64,000 nt of DNA from Sphingomonadales bacterium (GCA_016872195.1 VHAT01000009.1:1-64000); one strand, 5' to 3'; shown: positions 43,111 to 52,653, numbered from the stretch's first letter. A program made the numbers and translations. The notes: generated from the sequence alone by a model not told the origin.

Positions 43111-44631
43111 TCAGAAACTAATATTGCGATGCAAAAATAGTCCGTTTTGCCCTAACTGATTAAAGCTATACTCAAATCGAAAGGTAATGTCGTAGAGCGT
43201 CAATAGATCAATACCGATGCCCCCGGCCTGTAATACTCTGTTATTAAGTTGATTGAGCCCGTGCTGTGGATTATGCACGTACCCACTGTTGGCAAATACC
43301 CTGGCAAAAATCCGGACAGGTACATGGGATACCCCTTTTTTTCTTCTGATGACCCCAGGAACAGGAACACGCAACTCAGTCAACTCTCTTGTAAGCGAAG
43401 TGCAAACATATCCTCCAGCCACACCATCGATCACATAATATTCGAAGCCACGCAAGAAGATATCGCCATACCCTAAAAAGCGGCGATTGAAAAAGGGTTG
43501 CGTAAACGGTAGCTTAATGCCCGCATAGGCCTGCACCGATAAAAAATAATCGGGTCCCAGCGGCCAACTGCGAAAAGCCTCTCCATGCAATTGCCATACC
43601 CTTGTATCCTTGCTCCACCCTCCCTTGCTGAATCGTATTCTGTAGGCTTTCCCGATTAAGGGATAGGGGATATAGTCTACCTGTTGGTAAGAGAATCGAT
43701 AAGATAATTCCGGAAACCGCACCCGGGTGGCCCCACCAGAGAAATAGGTTGGATTCAATTGCGAAATCGTATCCAATATCTGCTCCGAGAAATATGTAAT
43801 TCCGAATTGATGACGGGCAAATAATTTTTTTCTGTAGGTCAACTCGGCACTAACACTTGAAAATTGACGGGCATATTGGTCATCGCTGCGCCAAAAGACT
43901 TGTTTATCATCTACCGTATTATAGTTGATCTCTTTGGCCTTTCCCCTATTCATCGATAAACGATATCCCCAGCGCAGCTTCCGATCAAAATAATGTCGCT
44001 CGTAGCTAAAGGAGAATTGCTGTGTATACCCGGTAAATAACCAAACCCGTATCTTATCGTTTCTACCCGTTACATTGTTGTACAAGAGTTTGGTTCCATA
44101 ATTGACCCGCTTAAAACTGGCCCCTTGGTCGATCAACCATTGATTGAAGTTGCGATCGATCAGTTTAAAATAGGGAAAAGGAAAAATATACCAACGCTCC
44201 ACCACATTGACAACGACTTCAACACAATTACCATCGAAGCGACCGGCTGCCACCGTAACCGAGTGAAACAAGGTCGTATTCATCAATTGTTGCTGGGCGG
44301 TTTCGAAAAGGTCGGCCAATTGCTGTAAACCATATGTCTGACCAGGTTCAAAAGGGATCTCGCGCGTAATAATCGAAGACTTGGTCTTTTTATTCCCATT
44401 GATCGTAAGAGAGGCTACTAGTAATTTAGCACCCGCCGGCACCATCACTACTTCTGTCGATGTCCCGTTACGAAAAACAGATGGCACCGAGTCTTGCAAG
44501 AGTGGAAGTGAAGTCTGTTCAACGGCAGGTGTATCTTGCTGGGCATAGACCGATCGGCCGAGCCAACAGCAAATTAGTAGTATTGATAATCGAAGAAAGG
44601 CAGGTTTCAATGCAAGGGCAAAGTTCAGCAT
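43111..44631 (-). CDS. Second Omp85/BamA-TamA-like outer membrane protein
   Basis: 506 residues, much shorter than BamA. Signal peptide about 1-30. One or two POTRA domains are suggested by LVASLTINGNKKTKSSIITR and the following segment, ahead of a barrel with repeated aromatic strands that ends YSFNQLGQNGLFLHRNISF, a proper terminal Phe. It could be an assembly factor for a special substrate or a two-partner-type transporter. It lies directly before nadK. The function cannot be assigned from sequence alone. Confidence 0.82.
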   Translation of the reverse strand: MLNFALALKPAFLRLSILLICCWLGRSVYAQQDTPAVEQTSLPLLQDSVPSVFRNGTSTEVVMVPAGAKLLVASLTINGNKKTKSSIITREIPFEPGQTYGLQQLADLFETAQQQLMNTTLFHSVTVAAGRFDGNCVEVVVNVVERWYIFPFPYFKLIDRNFNQWLIDQGASFKRVNYGTKLLYNNVTGRNDKIRVWLFTGYTQQFSFSYERHYFDRKLRWGYRLSMNRGKAKEINYNTVDDKQVFWRSDDQYARQFSSVSAELTYRKKLFARHQFGITYFSEQILDTISQLNPTYFSGGATRVRFPELSYRFSYQQVDYIPYPLIGKAYRIRFSKGGWSKDTRVWQLHGEAFRSWPLGPDYFLSVQAYAGIKLPFTQPFFNRRFLGYGDIFLRGFEYYVIDGVAGGYVCTSLTRELTELRVPVPGVIRRKKGVSHVPVRIFARVFANSGYVHNPQHGLNQLNNRVLQAGGIGIDLLTLYDITFRFEYSFNQLGQNGLFLHRNISF

Positions 44632-44670
44632 TCCTGCGAAAGATCGGGCATTTGAGTCGATAATGCGGGG

Positions 44671-45333
44671 TCAGATCTTAAGATAATGCATCAGGTGATC
44701 GTAATGGCTGCGGAGCTGGTTGGTATATTGCTCTTCACCGACATAGAAGCAAACCTTATAATCGTAGCGCTGAAAAGTGGCAACGAGGTCGGAGACCTCG
44801 GGTTTATTGATCCGAAGGGTAATTTGTACCACCCCGGTTTGCGGATCGTTATAGGTATTCAACTGGGTTACCTGCGCATCGTTGGTCTCCACAAGCTTGC
44901 TGATCTCCCCAAAAGAATATTGATTCGATTCTCTTTCCAGCACGATCAACCCTCCTCCTTCTTGCAACCCCATAAAACGAGATAATGCTTGTATCAAAGA
45001 TGAAAGCGTAAGTAAGCCTACCAATTCCTTTTCATCTCCCAGTACCGGCACCACCACCAGTTGCTGAGCGGCGGCCACACTGAGGGCCTGTAAAAAATGT
45101 TGATCGCTATTTACAGCAGGAGCGAACGACAGGGGTAAGAGCGTCTCCAGCGTATCGTCCACTGACGAATGCTCCAAGAGTTCATCTTCTGAAATAAGAC
45201 CCACATACTGCGCCGCTTCCACTACGGGCAGCTGTTCGCCATGATGATCTTGCATCAACTGAAGGGCCTCGGCAACCGTATCAGACGTCTGCAGCCAGGG
45301 GAGCGATGAGGAGGGTAGATCTCGTACCAGCAT
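44671..45333 (-). CDS. CBS domain protein with C-terminal ACT-like region
   Basis: 220 residues from the ATG at 45333; the family begins close to MLVRDLP, so the longer in-frame extension is not used. Two CBS motifs (about 1-60 and 68-130) probably sense adenine nucleotides. The last 75 residues (KLVETNDAQVTQLNTY on) look like an ACT-like regulatory fold. Such proteins stand near nadK and porG in many Bacteroidota, with unknown role. Confidence 0.85.
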   Translation of the reverse strand: MLVRDLPSSSLPWLQTSDTVAEALQLMQDHHGEQLPVVEAAQYVGLISEDELLEHSSVDDTLETLLPLSFAPAVNSDQHFLQALSVAAAQQLVVVPVLGDEKELVGLLTLSSLIQALSRFMGLQEGGGLIVLERESNQYSFGEISKLVETNDAQVTQLNTYNDPQTGVVQITLRINKPEVSDLVATFQRYDYKVCFYVGEEQYTNQLRSHYDHLMHYLKI

Positions 45334-45392
45334 TTGAAGGATCGTTAATAGAAGGGCGAGCAGGCAATACACCTGTCCTTTATAATAACCCG

Positions 45393-46157
45393 TTAGCTTG
45401 ATTTTAGTTTGGCCAAAAAACCGGCTAAGATAGAATTGAATGCTTCGGGAACTTCCATCATTGGAGCATGACCGCACTTATCTATAAAATGCAATTCGCT
45501 ATTGGGAATCAACTTATGAAATTCTTGCCCTACAAAGGGCGGGGTGATGGTATCATTATTGCCCCATACCAGCAAGGTGGGTACCTGTATCTGATTGAGC
45601 TCTTCGCCCAGATTATTCCGGATGGCACTTTTAGCCAGGGCGATGATCTTGATGACCTTTAAGCGGTTATTTGTAATACTGTATACCTCATCGACCAACT
45701 CTTTAGTGGCCATATTGGGATCGTAAAATGTAAGAGCGGTCTTATTCTTGATGTACTCGTAATCGCCTCTGCGGGGATAGCTGTCTCCCATACCATTCTC
45801 AAATAGGCCAGAACTACCGGTCAAGATCAGTGACCGAACGCGCTCCGGATGTTTGAGTGTATACACCAATGCCACATGCCCTCCCAACGAGTTGCCGAGT
45901 ACATGAACCCCCTTTAGATCCATGGTCTCAAAAAAACGATGGACATATTTTGAAAGACCTCCTACCGAGGTGTGCAAAATATCCATATCCAGTAAGGGAA
46001 GTATGGGAACGATAACACGATGAGAAGCACGAAAATGCTCAATAAGTCCGGCAAAGTTACTCAGGGCTCCAAAGAGTCCGTGCAGTAAGACCAGCGGCTC
46101 TCCAACTCCTTCCTCTACATAGCGGAACTTATCTTTTTCTCTGATCTCATACTTCAT
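45393..46157 (-). CDS. Alpha/beta hydrolase
   Basis: 254 residues. Oxyanion region VLLHGLFGALSNF, nucleophile motif LGNSLGGHVAL (GxSxG), Asp in LLVWGNNDTITPP and catalytic His in CGHAPMMEVPEAF. The family includes esterases, lipases and hydrolases of small molecules; the substrate is unknown. It lies 59 bases before the CBS gene on the minus strand, in the envelope block. Confidence 0.93.
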   Translation of the reverse strand: MKYEIREKDKFRYVEEGVGEPLVLLHGLFGALSNFAGLIEHFRASHRVIVPILPLLDMDILHTSVGGLSKYVHRFFETMDLKGVHVLGNSLGGHVALVYTLKHPERVRSLILTGSSGLFENGMGDSYPRRGDYEYIKNKTALTFYDPNMATKELVDEVYSITNNRLKVIKIIALAKSAIRNNLGEELNQIQVPTLLVWGNNDTITPPFVGQEFHKLIPNSELHFIDKCGHAPMMEVPEAFNSILAGFLAKLKSS

Positions 46158-46245
46158 AGGCTGGCGGTAAGGCTTATTCCGTTGCTAAAATAGTCGTTTT
46201 GTTTCAATCGGCTGTAAACAGCAATGCCAATATAGAAACCCATCG

Positions 46246-46788
46246 TTATCTGCCTGGGATAGCGTTGGGGACCTCGGCAAAGAATTCTTTAAGGGAAGCG
46301 AACATGTCTTGCAAGAAAGGGAATAGCGTACCCATACCCTCTATGGTGCTGGGGCCCAGGGTTTGTAAGGTCTCGAATGTCAGGGAAGCATCTGTAGTAT
46401 TCTTCCCCAACACCCCCATCGAGGAAAGATAAAAAAGGATAACACTATAGACGAGCGTATACAATGCTGTGTAAAAAAATATACCGCCGATCTTATTGAA
46501 CCAGCCCAACATCACTACGCTGGCCGCTCCTTCGATGGCCTTGGCCCCTAATCGAATCAATACATAAACTGCGAAAAAAACTAGTAAAAAAGAAAGCAAC
46601 GGTACCCAGATACCGGATATATTAAAGTGTTGTTTCAGGTATCCGGCCGCTACCACGGAGAGCTTTACGGCAGCCGCCAATCCCACCCAGACCGCTACAA
46701 AGGAAAAAACGCCGACGATCAGACCTCGTCTATACCCCTTAACACTGGCCAGGAGTAAAAGAAATAATAAAATAATATCGATCAGCAT
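46246..46788 (-). CDS. CvpA family membrane protein
   Basis: 180 residues with four membrane helices (about 3-15, 20-43, 60-80 and 98-125). CvpA was found in colicin V production; in most bacteria it affects cell envelope stress. The start IDIILLFLLLLASVKGYRRG is typical for the family. Followed 457 bases later by the hydrolase gene; the YqeY gene precedes it by 18 bases. Confidence 0.92.
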   Translation of the reverse strand: MLIDIILLFLLLLASVKGYRRGLIVGVFSFVAVWVGLAAAVKLSVVAAGYLKQHFNISGIWVPLLSFLLVFFAVYVLIRLGAKAIEGAASVVMLGWFNKIGGIFFYTALYTLVYSVILFYLSSMGVLGKNTTDASLTFETLQTLGPSTIEGMGTLFPFLQDMFASLKEFFAEVPNAIPGR

Positions 46789-46806
46789 GTCAGTAAAGAT
46801 ACTGTA

Positions 46807-47262
46807 CTATTGAGAAGACAGGAGCTCTTTTACGATAGAGGCGATCGTCTTCCCATCGGCCTTTCCTGCCAGCTCCTTATTGGCCATCCCCATTACTTTA
46901 CCCATATCGGCGGCCGAAACGGCGCCCACCTTACCCATGATCTCCTTCAATATCGTACGCAAGGCGGCTTCGTCAAGTTGTCGGGGAAGAAATTTTTCAA
47001 TCACAGCGATCTCCTCAATTTCTTTTTGAGCCAGCTCCGGACGAGACTGCTGCTGAAAGATCTCAAGCGAATCCTTTCGTTGCTTGACCATTTTCTGTAG
47101 CAATTTAATCTCGGCCTCTTCACTAAGGTCGCCTGTGGCACCTTCTGCTGTTTTTGCCAATAAAATAGCTGCTTTGATGGCACGAAGACTACGCAAGGCG
47201 GCTTCATCCTTGGCCAACATGGCCGCTTTTAGATCGGCCATTATCTTTTGTTCAAGAGACAT
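46807..47262 (-). CDS. GatB/YqeY domain protein
   Basis: 151 residues. It corresponds to the tRNA-binding tail domain of the amidotransferase subunit GatB. Conserved parts: LRSLRAIKAAILLAKT, EIAVIEKFLPRQL and GKVMGMANKELAGKADGK. The single-domain version is common and its role is not known. It lies between gldC (5 bases) and cvpA (18 bases) on the same strand. Confidence 0.95.
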   Translation of the reverse strand: MSLEQKIMADLKAAMLAKDEAALRSLRAIKAAILLAKTAEGATGDLSEEAEIKLLQKMVKQRKDSLEIFQQQSRPELAQKEIEEIAVIEKFLPRQLDEAALRTILKEIMGKVGAVSAADMGKVMGMANKELAGKADGKTIASIVKELLSSQ

Positions 47263-47267
47263 GGTAC

Positions 47268-47618
47268 TTATTGTGCTTTATTTTCTTTGAGTTGCTTTTC
47301 GCGAAAACGGGTATAAAACTGACGAGCAAACTGCTTCATCTCTTCTACCTCCTCGTTGTGTTGGGTAGCCCTTCCGTAGGTGTCAGCCATGGTCATGAGT
47401 GTCTGGTAAAAAAAATCAGCCATCTCATCGACCATCATGTCTTGGGTCCACAGATCGATCCGCAAAGCGGCTTTCTCGGCCGCATCCCAAAAAGCGATCA
47501 TCATCGCTTTGGCCGCTTGCTTTTTGTCGGCCCCGGTATCGGAAGCGCTCCATTGGATGGAAGAGGGAATTTTCTTTTCGTCGGTATGAACGTCTATTGT
47601 AATAGAAGATAGGCCCAT
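47268..47618 (-). CDS. gldC: Gliding motility protein GldC
   Basis: 116 residues from the ATG at 47618, which starts the conserved segment; a longer in-frame extension upstream is not conserved. GldC is a soluble protein needed for full gliding in Flavobacterium. The hallmark residues are IQWSASDTG, RIDLWTQDMMVDEM and TMADTYGRAT. It is the first gene in the run gldC-yqeY-cvpA. GldB, its usual partner, is not next to it. Confidence 0.9.
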   Translation of the reverse strand: MGLSSITIDVHTDEKKIPSSIQWSASDTGADKKQAAKAMMIAFWDAAEKAALRIDLWTQDMMVDEMADFFYQTLMTMADTYGRATQHNEEVEEMKQFARQFYTRFREKQLKENKAQ

Positions 47619-47652
47619 GTATAAAAGTATATGCGGCAAAGATAGGCAACGA

Positions 47653-48642
47653 TCAATAAGCACTGGGGTCGGCTACGCCTTGTATAAATTGCTGAAGCTG
47701 TTCGTAAAGAGCCGCCGTTATACGGTGTTGGTCCAACTCGTTGACCCGCTGCTGACCCTTTCGGATCAGTTCTAATCGAAGGGACTCATCTTTATAGATC
47801 TGCATCATGATGGTCGCGAGCGCTTCTTTTGTATCAGCCGTGGCATATAAGACCGATTCGCCTGCAGCCGCTTCCAGATCGTTATCTTGTATGGACAGTA
47901 AAGGAACTCCTACTTGCCAAGCCTGAAGGCAAGCGATCAATGCCGCGCCAGGGGTTCCTATCGCTATCAATGAATAGGCAGACCCGGCCAACTGTACAAC
48001 TTGCTGGGGAGATAGCATTTCGGTAATGATTAATGAACTTCTGTATTTGTATTGATCGATCTTTTTAGCAAGTGCGGGATAGTAGGCAGAAAGCGAAAAC
48101 GGTAAGACCAGTCTCAGCCCCGTTTGCTGACGATGCTTAAAGAGTGAGAAGGCCTGTAAGAGCAGGGTCAGCTGCGCCTCGGAAGGCAAGGGACCGGTCA
48201 GCATAAAAAATTCCCGGCCAAAAGACCATTGCTCCTTGATCGTATGCTTCTCTTCGGCAGATAAGACCGAGACCTGCGAAAAAGAAAGCGGCATAAACCT
48301 GTCTGTGGTAGAACGCGTCTCAAAGCGAGCCATCGGGCCAACCCGAACTTTTTTCCACCGAGCCATAAGACGAGATTCCGCAAGGGTATGAACCAAGAGA
48401 TCTGGTTTAAAAGTCCTTAGCTTTTTATAGAGCACCCAATGAGACCAGGCAGACAACAAGGAGTATCGGCGGGGTAATCGCTCCAGTTGTATGTTGTTAT
48501 CAAGGGGACTCGAAAGGATACTGTCCGTAAGCAACATAAAACGGTCCGAGGGGTATTGTGTGGACAGTTGTTGTACCCAAGAAAGGGCAATGGCCGACAC
48601 ACCGTCGGTCAATGGATCACCAATATGAAAAGCCACGCGCAT
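47653..48642 (-). CDS. Glycosyltransferase, GT-B fold
   Basis: 329 residues. The N-terminal region MRVAFHIGDPLTDGVSAIAL and the C-terminal part with a Glu-rich EMLSPQQVVQLAG and GTPGAALIACLQAWQVGVPLL follow the layout of family 4 transferases, but the canonical EGFGLP motif is replaced. The donor and acceptor are unknown. It stands between gldC and DUF4290 with no other sugar genes near it. Confidence 0.75.
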   Translation of the reverse strand: MRVAFHIGDPLTDGVSAIALSWVQQLSTQYPSDRFMLLTDSILSSPLDNNIQLERLPRRYSLLSAWSHWVLYKKLRTFKPDLLVHTLAESRLMARWKKVRVGPMARFETRSTTDRFMPLSFSQVSVLSAEEKHTIKEQWSFGREFFMLTGPLPSEAQLTLLLQAFSLFKHRQQTGLRLVLPFSLSAYYPALAKKIDQYKYRSSLIITEMLSPQQVVQLAGSAYSLIAIGTPGAALIACLQAWQVGVPLLSIQDNDLEAAAGESVLYATADTKEALATIMMQIYKDESLRLELIRKGQQRVNELDQHRITAALYEQLQQFIQGVADPSAY

Positions 48643-48696
48643 TCAGGGCAAAGGTAGGGTCCAAGCCAGCCAGTTGTCTACTCATGCTGTCTTTCT

Positions 48697-48704
48697 TACC
48701 TTTG
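48697..48704 (+). promoter_or_regulatory. Promoter of the DUF4290 gene, near-leaderless
   Basis: TACCTTTG matches the consensus; GTTG lies 20 bases upstream (48673-48676) as a -33 box. Six bases separate it from ATG 48711. Confidence 0.55.
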
Positions 48705-48710
48705 TTTCTT

Positions 48711-49388
48711 ATGGATGCTCAAAACATGGAGTACAATACCACCCGCAATTACCTGATCATGCGGGAATACGGCCGGCATGTACAACGAATGATCGAACAT
48801 GTACAGCAGATCGAAGATCCCGAAAGACGCCAACGTAACGCTCAGGCGGTAATTGAGTTGATGGGATTTTTGAATCCGCAGCTAAAAAACATGGAGGATT
48901 TCAGGCATAAATTATGGGATCATCTTTTTTTGATCTCCGATTTTAACCTTGATGTAGAGTCTCCGTACCCGATCCCCACGCGCGAGACCCTCAAGGCTAA
49001 ACCCAAGCCGCTCTCCTATCCTAAACGATACCCTCGCTATTCTCACTTGGGTAAAAACCTGGAGTTGATCATCAACAAAGCCCTCGAAGAGCAACAAGCC
49101 GATAAAAAACTAGGCTTCGCCAATGCGATCGCCTATTATATGAAACTGGCCTATAATAACTGGCACAAAGAACTTGTTAACGATGATGCCATTCAAAGCG
49201 AGCTCAACGCGATCACCGATGGTCAATTGACCTTTACCAACACGCCCTTTATCAAAGCTTACCGTCCACACCAAGAAGGTCGGGATATGGGCCGAGGGGG
49301 CTATGGAAAAGGAAGAGGAAAGTATCGTCCCGGCAATGGCCGCAGAGATAATCGTCCGGGAGGCAACTTCAAGAAAAAACGCTACTGA
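48711..49388 (+). CDS. DUF4290 family protein
   Basis: 225 residues from the ATG at 48711; the family begins at MEYNTTRNYL (ATG 48726), so the later start is also possible. A Bacteroidota-specific helical protein with LREYGRHVQRMIEH-type start and the segment ISDFNLDVESPYPIP. The C-terminal 45 residues are Gly/Arg-rich and probably disordered, with RGGYGKGRGKYRPG. Function is unknown. gmk follows 24 bases later. Confidence 0.9.
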   Translation: MDAQNMEYNTTRNYLIMREYGRHVQRMIEHVQQIEDPERRQRNAQAVIELMGFLNPQLKNMEDFRHKLWDHLFLISDFNLDVESPYPIPTRETLKAKPKPLSYPKRYPRYSHLGKNLELIINKALEEQQADKKLGFANAIAYYMKLAYNNWHKELVNDDAIQSELNAITDGQLTFTNTPFIKAYRPHQEGRDMGRGGYGKGRGKYRPGNGRRDNRPGGNFKKKRY

Positions 49389-49412
49389 TCTTCTTAGGCA
49401 GAAGATCGCACT

Positions 49413-49988
49413 ATGTCGCCGCTGCAACATAAGATCATCATTATTGCTGCTCCCTCCGGAGCGGGTAAGACCTCGATCGTCAAACATCTTTTAGCCGCCT
49501 TACCCGGTCAATTGAACTTTTCCGTGTCTTGTGCTACCCGCAGTCCACGGCCGCAAGAGACCCATGGGGTCGACTATTATTTTATTAGCCCCGCTGAATT
49601 TACGCAACGGATAGAAGCTGGCGAATTTGCCGAATGGGAAATGGTTTATGAAGGAAAATATTACGGCACGCTACACAGCGAACTGACACGCATTTGGAAC
49701 CAACAACAAACACCGCTACTCGATATTGATGTAAAGGGCGGGCTGCGCATCAAGCAACACTATCCCGATAGTTTGTCCCTGTTCATTGAGCCACCATCAC
49801 TCGATGTATTACGAGACCGTCTTACCGCCCGGGGTACCGAGTCGGCCTCATCATTACAAATGCGCTTAGATAAAGCCCGCGAAGAATGCGGCTATCGCGA
49901 TCGATTCGATCATGTTATCATCAACGATCAATTGACCGTGGCTTGTCAACAGGCCTTGGCGCTGGTGCAGGACTATTTAGCGAAATAA
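49413..49988 (+). CDS. gmk: Guanylate kinase
   Basis: 191 residues. It makes GDP from GMP. P-loop APSGAGKTS at about 13-21; GMP-binding residues in CATRSPRPQETHGVDY-type block and RLTARGTESASSLQMRL in the lid. It follows DUF4290 and precedes the CNNM-type gene by 4 bases. In many bacteria gmk follows yicC; here they are 25 kb apart. Confidence 0.96.
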   Translation: MSPLQHKIIIIAAPSGAGKTSIVKHLLAALPGQLNFSVSCATRSPRPQETHGVDYYFISPAEFTQRIEAGEFAEWEMVYEGKYYGTLHSELTRIWNQQQTPLLDIDVKGGLRIKQHYPDSLSLFIEPPSLDVLRDRLTARGTESASSLQMRLDKAREECGYRDRFDHVIINDQLTVACQQALALVQDYLAK

Positions 49989-49992
49989 GGTC

Positions 49993-51240
49993 ATGGAATG
50001 GGAATCGCTCATATGGTTTTTGATCACCCTGGTCCTGATGGGCTTTTTTGCTGGTTTCGAAATGGCTTTTTATAGTGCCAACCGAGTAGGACTCGAGCTA
50101 CGCAAAAAACAACAGCAGCGGTCGCATCGGATCATCAGTCAATATGATGAGCATCCCGATCGCTTGTTGGCCACCACACGATTGGGCTTTACCTTTTTCT
50201 TAGTCCTGCTGGGACTTCAATTGAGCGGCGTGACACAATTTATTTGGGCGCACTTTCAGATCGGCAATGATATTGGGCGCCTCTTGACGGAGATCGTTTT
50301 AGTAACCCTGATCGTACTTTATTTCGTCGAATTTATTCCACGCGCCATCTTTCGGGCGCAGGCCAATCGCTTGCTGTTGGCTACCGCCCCCTTCTTTCAC
50401 CTTTTTTTTAGTGTACTAGAACCGATCGCCGTAAGCCTGATGAACTTTTCGGAATGGCTATTGGTCTATGTCTTTAATGTCCGAGTGGACCCGCACAAAA
50501 AGACCTTGACTCGATCGGACCTGAAAGGACTCTTCTGGCCCCATCACAAAGAAGAAAGAGAAGAACGCAGTGCGCAATTAATGGAAAATGCGCAGGAGCT
50601 CCCTAAGGTGCGGATTCGACAGTGCCTGGTACCTCGTAAAGAGATCGTGGGAATCGAGCAGGGAGCCACCATCGAACAACTAAAGCAACAATTTATAGAT
50701 ACCAAACTCAGTCGGCTTGTCGTGTACAATAAGAATATTGACCATATTGTAGGCTACGTACATCAGCTCGATCTCTTTGCCGCGCCAACTTCCATCAGCG
50801 AGATCCTATACCCCATTCCTGCAGTTCCGGAGAGTATGAGTGCAGCCGACCTGATCAGTAAATTTACCCGCGAAAGAAAAAGTATCGCCTGGGTCGTAGA
50901 TGAGTTCGGAGGGACAGCAGGGATCATTACCATGGAAGATGTACTCGAAGAACTCTTTGGAGAGATCCAAGATGAATATGATACCGAAGAATTGTTGGAG
51001 AAGAAAGTAAATGACGAGGAGTTCCTTTTTTCGGGCCGCATCGAATTGGATTACCTTGCCGAAAAGTACGGACTGGAATGGGGCCAGGAAGAGGCCGAGA
51101 CACTCTCGGGCTACATCATCCATTACCACGAAAAAATTCCCAGTCAAAAAGAGCGTATCATCATCGATGGGTACGAGTTCGAGATCGTTCAGGTATCAGA
51201 TACCCGTATCGAGATCGTCAAGCTAAAAAGACTTCGCTGA
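49993..51240 (+). CDS. CNNM/HlyC-type hemolysin family protein with CBS domains
   Basis: 415 residues, a paralogue of the GldE family. The DUF21 membrane domain (about 5-160) has GFFAGFEMAFYSANRVGLEL, two CBS motifs follow (about 195-320), and a C-terminal CorC-HlyC domain holds EELFGEIQDEYD and GRIELDYLAEKYGL. Members are linked to magnesium or cobalt export. It starts 4 bases after gmk. Confidence 0.92.
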   Translation: MEWESLIWFLITLVLMGFFAGFEMAFYSANRVGLELRKKQQQRSHRIISQYDEHPDRLLATTRLGFTFFLVLLGLQLSGVTQFIWAHFQIGNDIGRLLTEIVLVTLIVLYFVEFIPRAIFRAQANRLLLATAPFFHLFFSVLEPIAVSLMNFSEWLLVYVFNVRVDPHKKTLTRSDLKGLFWPHHKEEREERSAQLMENAQELPKVRIRQCLVPRKEIVGIEQGATIEQLKQQFIDTKLSRLVVYNKNIDHIVGYVHQLDLFAAPTSISEILYPIPAVPESMSAADLISKFTRERKSIAWVVDEFGGTAGIITMEDVLEELFGEIQDEYDTEELLEKKVNDEEFLFSGRIELDYLAEKYGLEWGQEEAETLSGYIIHYHEKIPSQKERIIIDGYEFEIVQVSDTRIEIVKLKRLR

Positions 51241-51267
51241 CCGTTGAGGGCTATAAAGGGGTACTCG

Positions 51268-51275
51268 TATATTTG
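51268..51275 (+). promoter_or_regulatory. Promoter of tatC
   Basis: TATATTTG is an exact TAnnTTTG match; GTTG lies 21 bases upstream (51243-51246) as -33 box. Sixteen bases separate it from the tatC ATG. Confidence 0.55.
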
Positions 51276-51291
51276 TTCCCTGTAAGCAACT

Positions 51292-52146
51292 ATGTCGTTA
51301 TTCAGTTTTTTCAATAAACGCGATACCACCCCTTCTGGAGAGATGACCTTTATCGATCATCTCGAAGAGTTGCGCTGGCATCTGATCCGGGCGGTCATTG
51401 CCGTGATCATTTGCGCCATTGTGATATTTATCAACTCGGACTACATCGTTAGCGAATTGATCTTTGGCCCTACCCGCGCCGACTTTATCTCGGCCAAATG
51501 GCTCTGTACTATGGGGCAGAAGATCGGTATCGGAGAGGCGCTTTGCTTTCAGCAGGTAGAAGCCAAATTTTTGGAAACGACCATGACCGGGCAATTCGTA
51601 GCCTCTTTTACCCTGGCCTTTATTGGCGGATTCATCTTGGCCTTTCCATATATCTTTTGGGAATTCTGGCGCTTTGTCAGACCGGCCCTGTCCGCAAAAG
51701 AGCTCAAAGAAACAAGAGGTGTTATTTTTTGGGTGTCGCTACTTTTTTTTACAGGTGTCCTTTTCGGATACTATATCCTGACACCCTTTATGGTCAACTT
51801 TTATTTCAATTATAAGTTGAGTGATCAAATTCAGATCATGCCGACCTTCTCCGACTATCTGGAGAACCTGATCTATACCACCGCGGGAATCGGCTTACTC
51901 TTTCAGATGCCTTTGTTGATGAGCTTGCTGGCCCGTCTCGGTATTTTATCGGCTCGCTACTTACGTCAGTACCGCCGCCACGCGTTTATCATCATTTTGA
52001 TCGCAGCAGCCATTATTACTCCCTCAACCGATCCGTTTAGTTTAACGATTGTTACCATACCGCTCTATTTACTCTTCGAGGCCAGCATTATCATTACCGC
52101 CCGAATCGATAAGCGACGCGCCCGAGAAGAACAACAATGGAGTTAA
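51292..52146 (+). CDS. tatC: Sec-independent protein translocase TatC
   Basis: 284 residues with six membrane helices. TatC recognises the twin-arginine signal of folded exported proteins. The family start FIDHLEELRWHLIRAV and the periplasmic loop WEFWRFVRPALSAKELKETR are clear. tatA/tatB are not in the window. rpiB follows after 12 bases. Confidence 0.96.
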   Translation: MSLFSFFNKRDTTPSGEMTFIDHLEELRWHLIRAVIAVIICAIVIFINSDYIVSELIFGPTRADFISAKWLCTMGQKIGIGEALCFQQVEAKFLETTMTGQFVASFTLAFIGGFILAFPYIFWEFWRFVRPALSAKELKETRGVIFWVSLLFFTGVLFGYYILTPFMVNFYFNYKLSDQIQIMPTFSDYLENLIYTTAGIGLLFQMPLLMSLLARLGILSARYLRQYRRHAFIIILIAAAIITPSTDPFSLTIVTIPLYLLFEASIIITARIDKRRAREEQQWS

Positions 52147-52158
52147 TTAGTACCTATT

Positions 52159-52614
52159 ATGTCTACCGAATTCGATCGTACCCTGCCCGTTGCCATTGGA
52201 TGCGACCATGCCGGGTTTGCCTACAAAGAAAAGATCAGTGCCCTGCTTCGTGAACAGGGCTGGACGCTAAAAGACCATGGTGCCTACAGCACCGACTCGG
52301 TAGACTATCCAGATATGGCCCACCCCGTGGCCCGACAAGTAGCGGCTGGCGAGGCTGCCTTTGGAATCCTTATCTGTGGAAGTGGAAACGGCGTTGCCAT
52401 TACCGCCAATAAAGAGCCTCGTATCAGAGCTGCCCTTTGCTGGGAGTCCGAATTAGCGCAACTGGCCCGCGCTCATAACAATGCTAATATTATTTGTTTG
52501 CCTGCCCGTTTTGTTTCGGAAGAATTGGCGCAAAAAATGGTACTTGATTTTATCGCAACTCCATTTGAAGGAGGAAGACACCAGAATCGCGTCAATAAAA
52601 TATCCGGCTGCTGA
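52159..52614 (+). CDS. rpiB: Ribose-5-phosphate isomerase B
   Basis: 151 residues. It interconverts ribose-5-phosphate and ribulose-5-phosphate. The catalytic Cys lies in ILICGSGNGVAI; IGCDHAGFAYKEKI at the start and AHNNANIICLPARF are the other family blocks. Downstream of tatC, upstream of the M28 peptidase by 39 bases. Confidence 0.95.
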   Translation: MSTEFDRTLPVAIGCDHAGFAYKEKISALLREQGWTLKDHGAYSTDSVDYPDMAHPVARQVAAGEAAFGILICGSGNGVAITANKEPRIRAALCWESELAQLARAHNNANIICLPARFVSEELAQKMVLDFIATPFEGGRHQNRVNKISGC

Positions 52615-52653
52615 GCCCTCTACATTTTTTATCTTCAATCAAATTTTGATATT

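Noticed and set aside
46158-46245. Small gene or RNA between the hydrolase and CvpA genes
   Set aside because: 88 bases with no frame, hairpin or promoter that I could support.
49993-51240. Calling the CNNM-type protein GldE
   Set aside because: The DUF21 gene next to mutY at the left edge fits GldE better by position; this one is a paralogue beside gmk.
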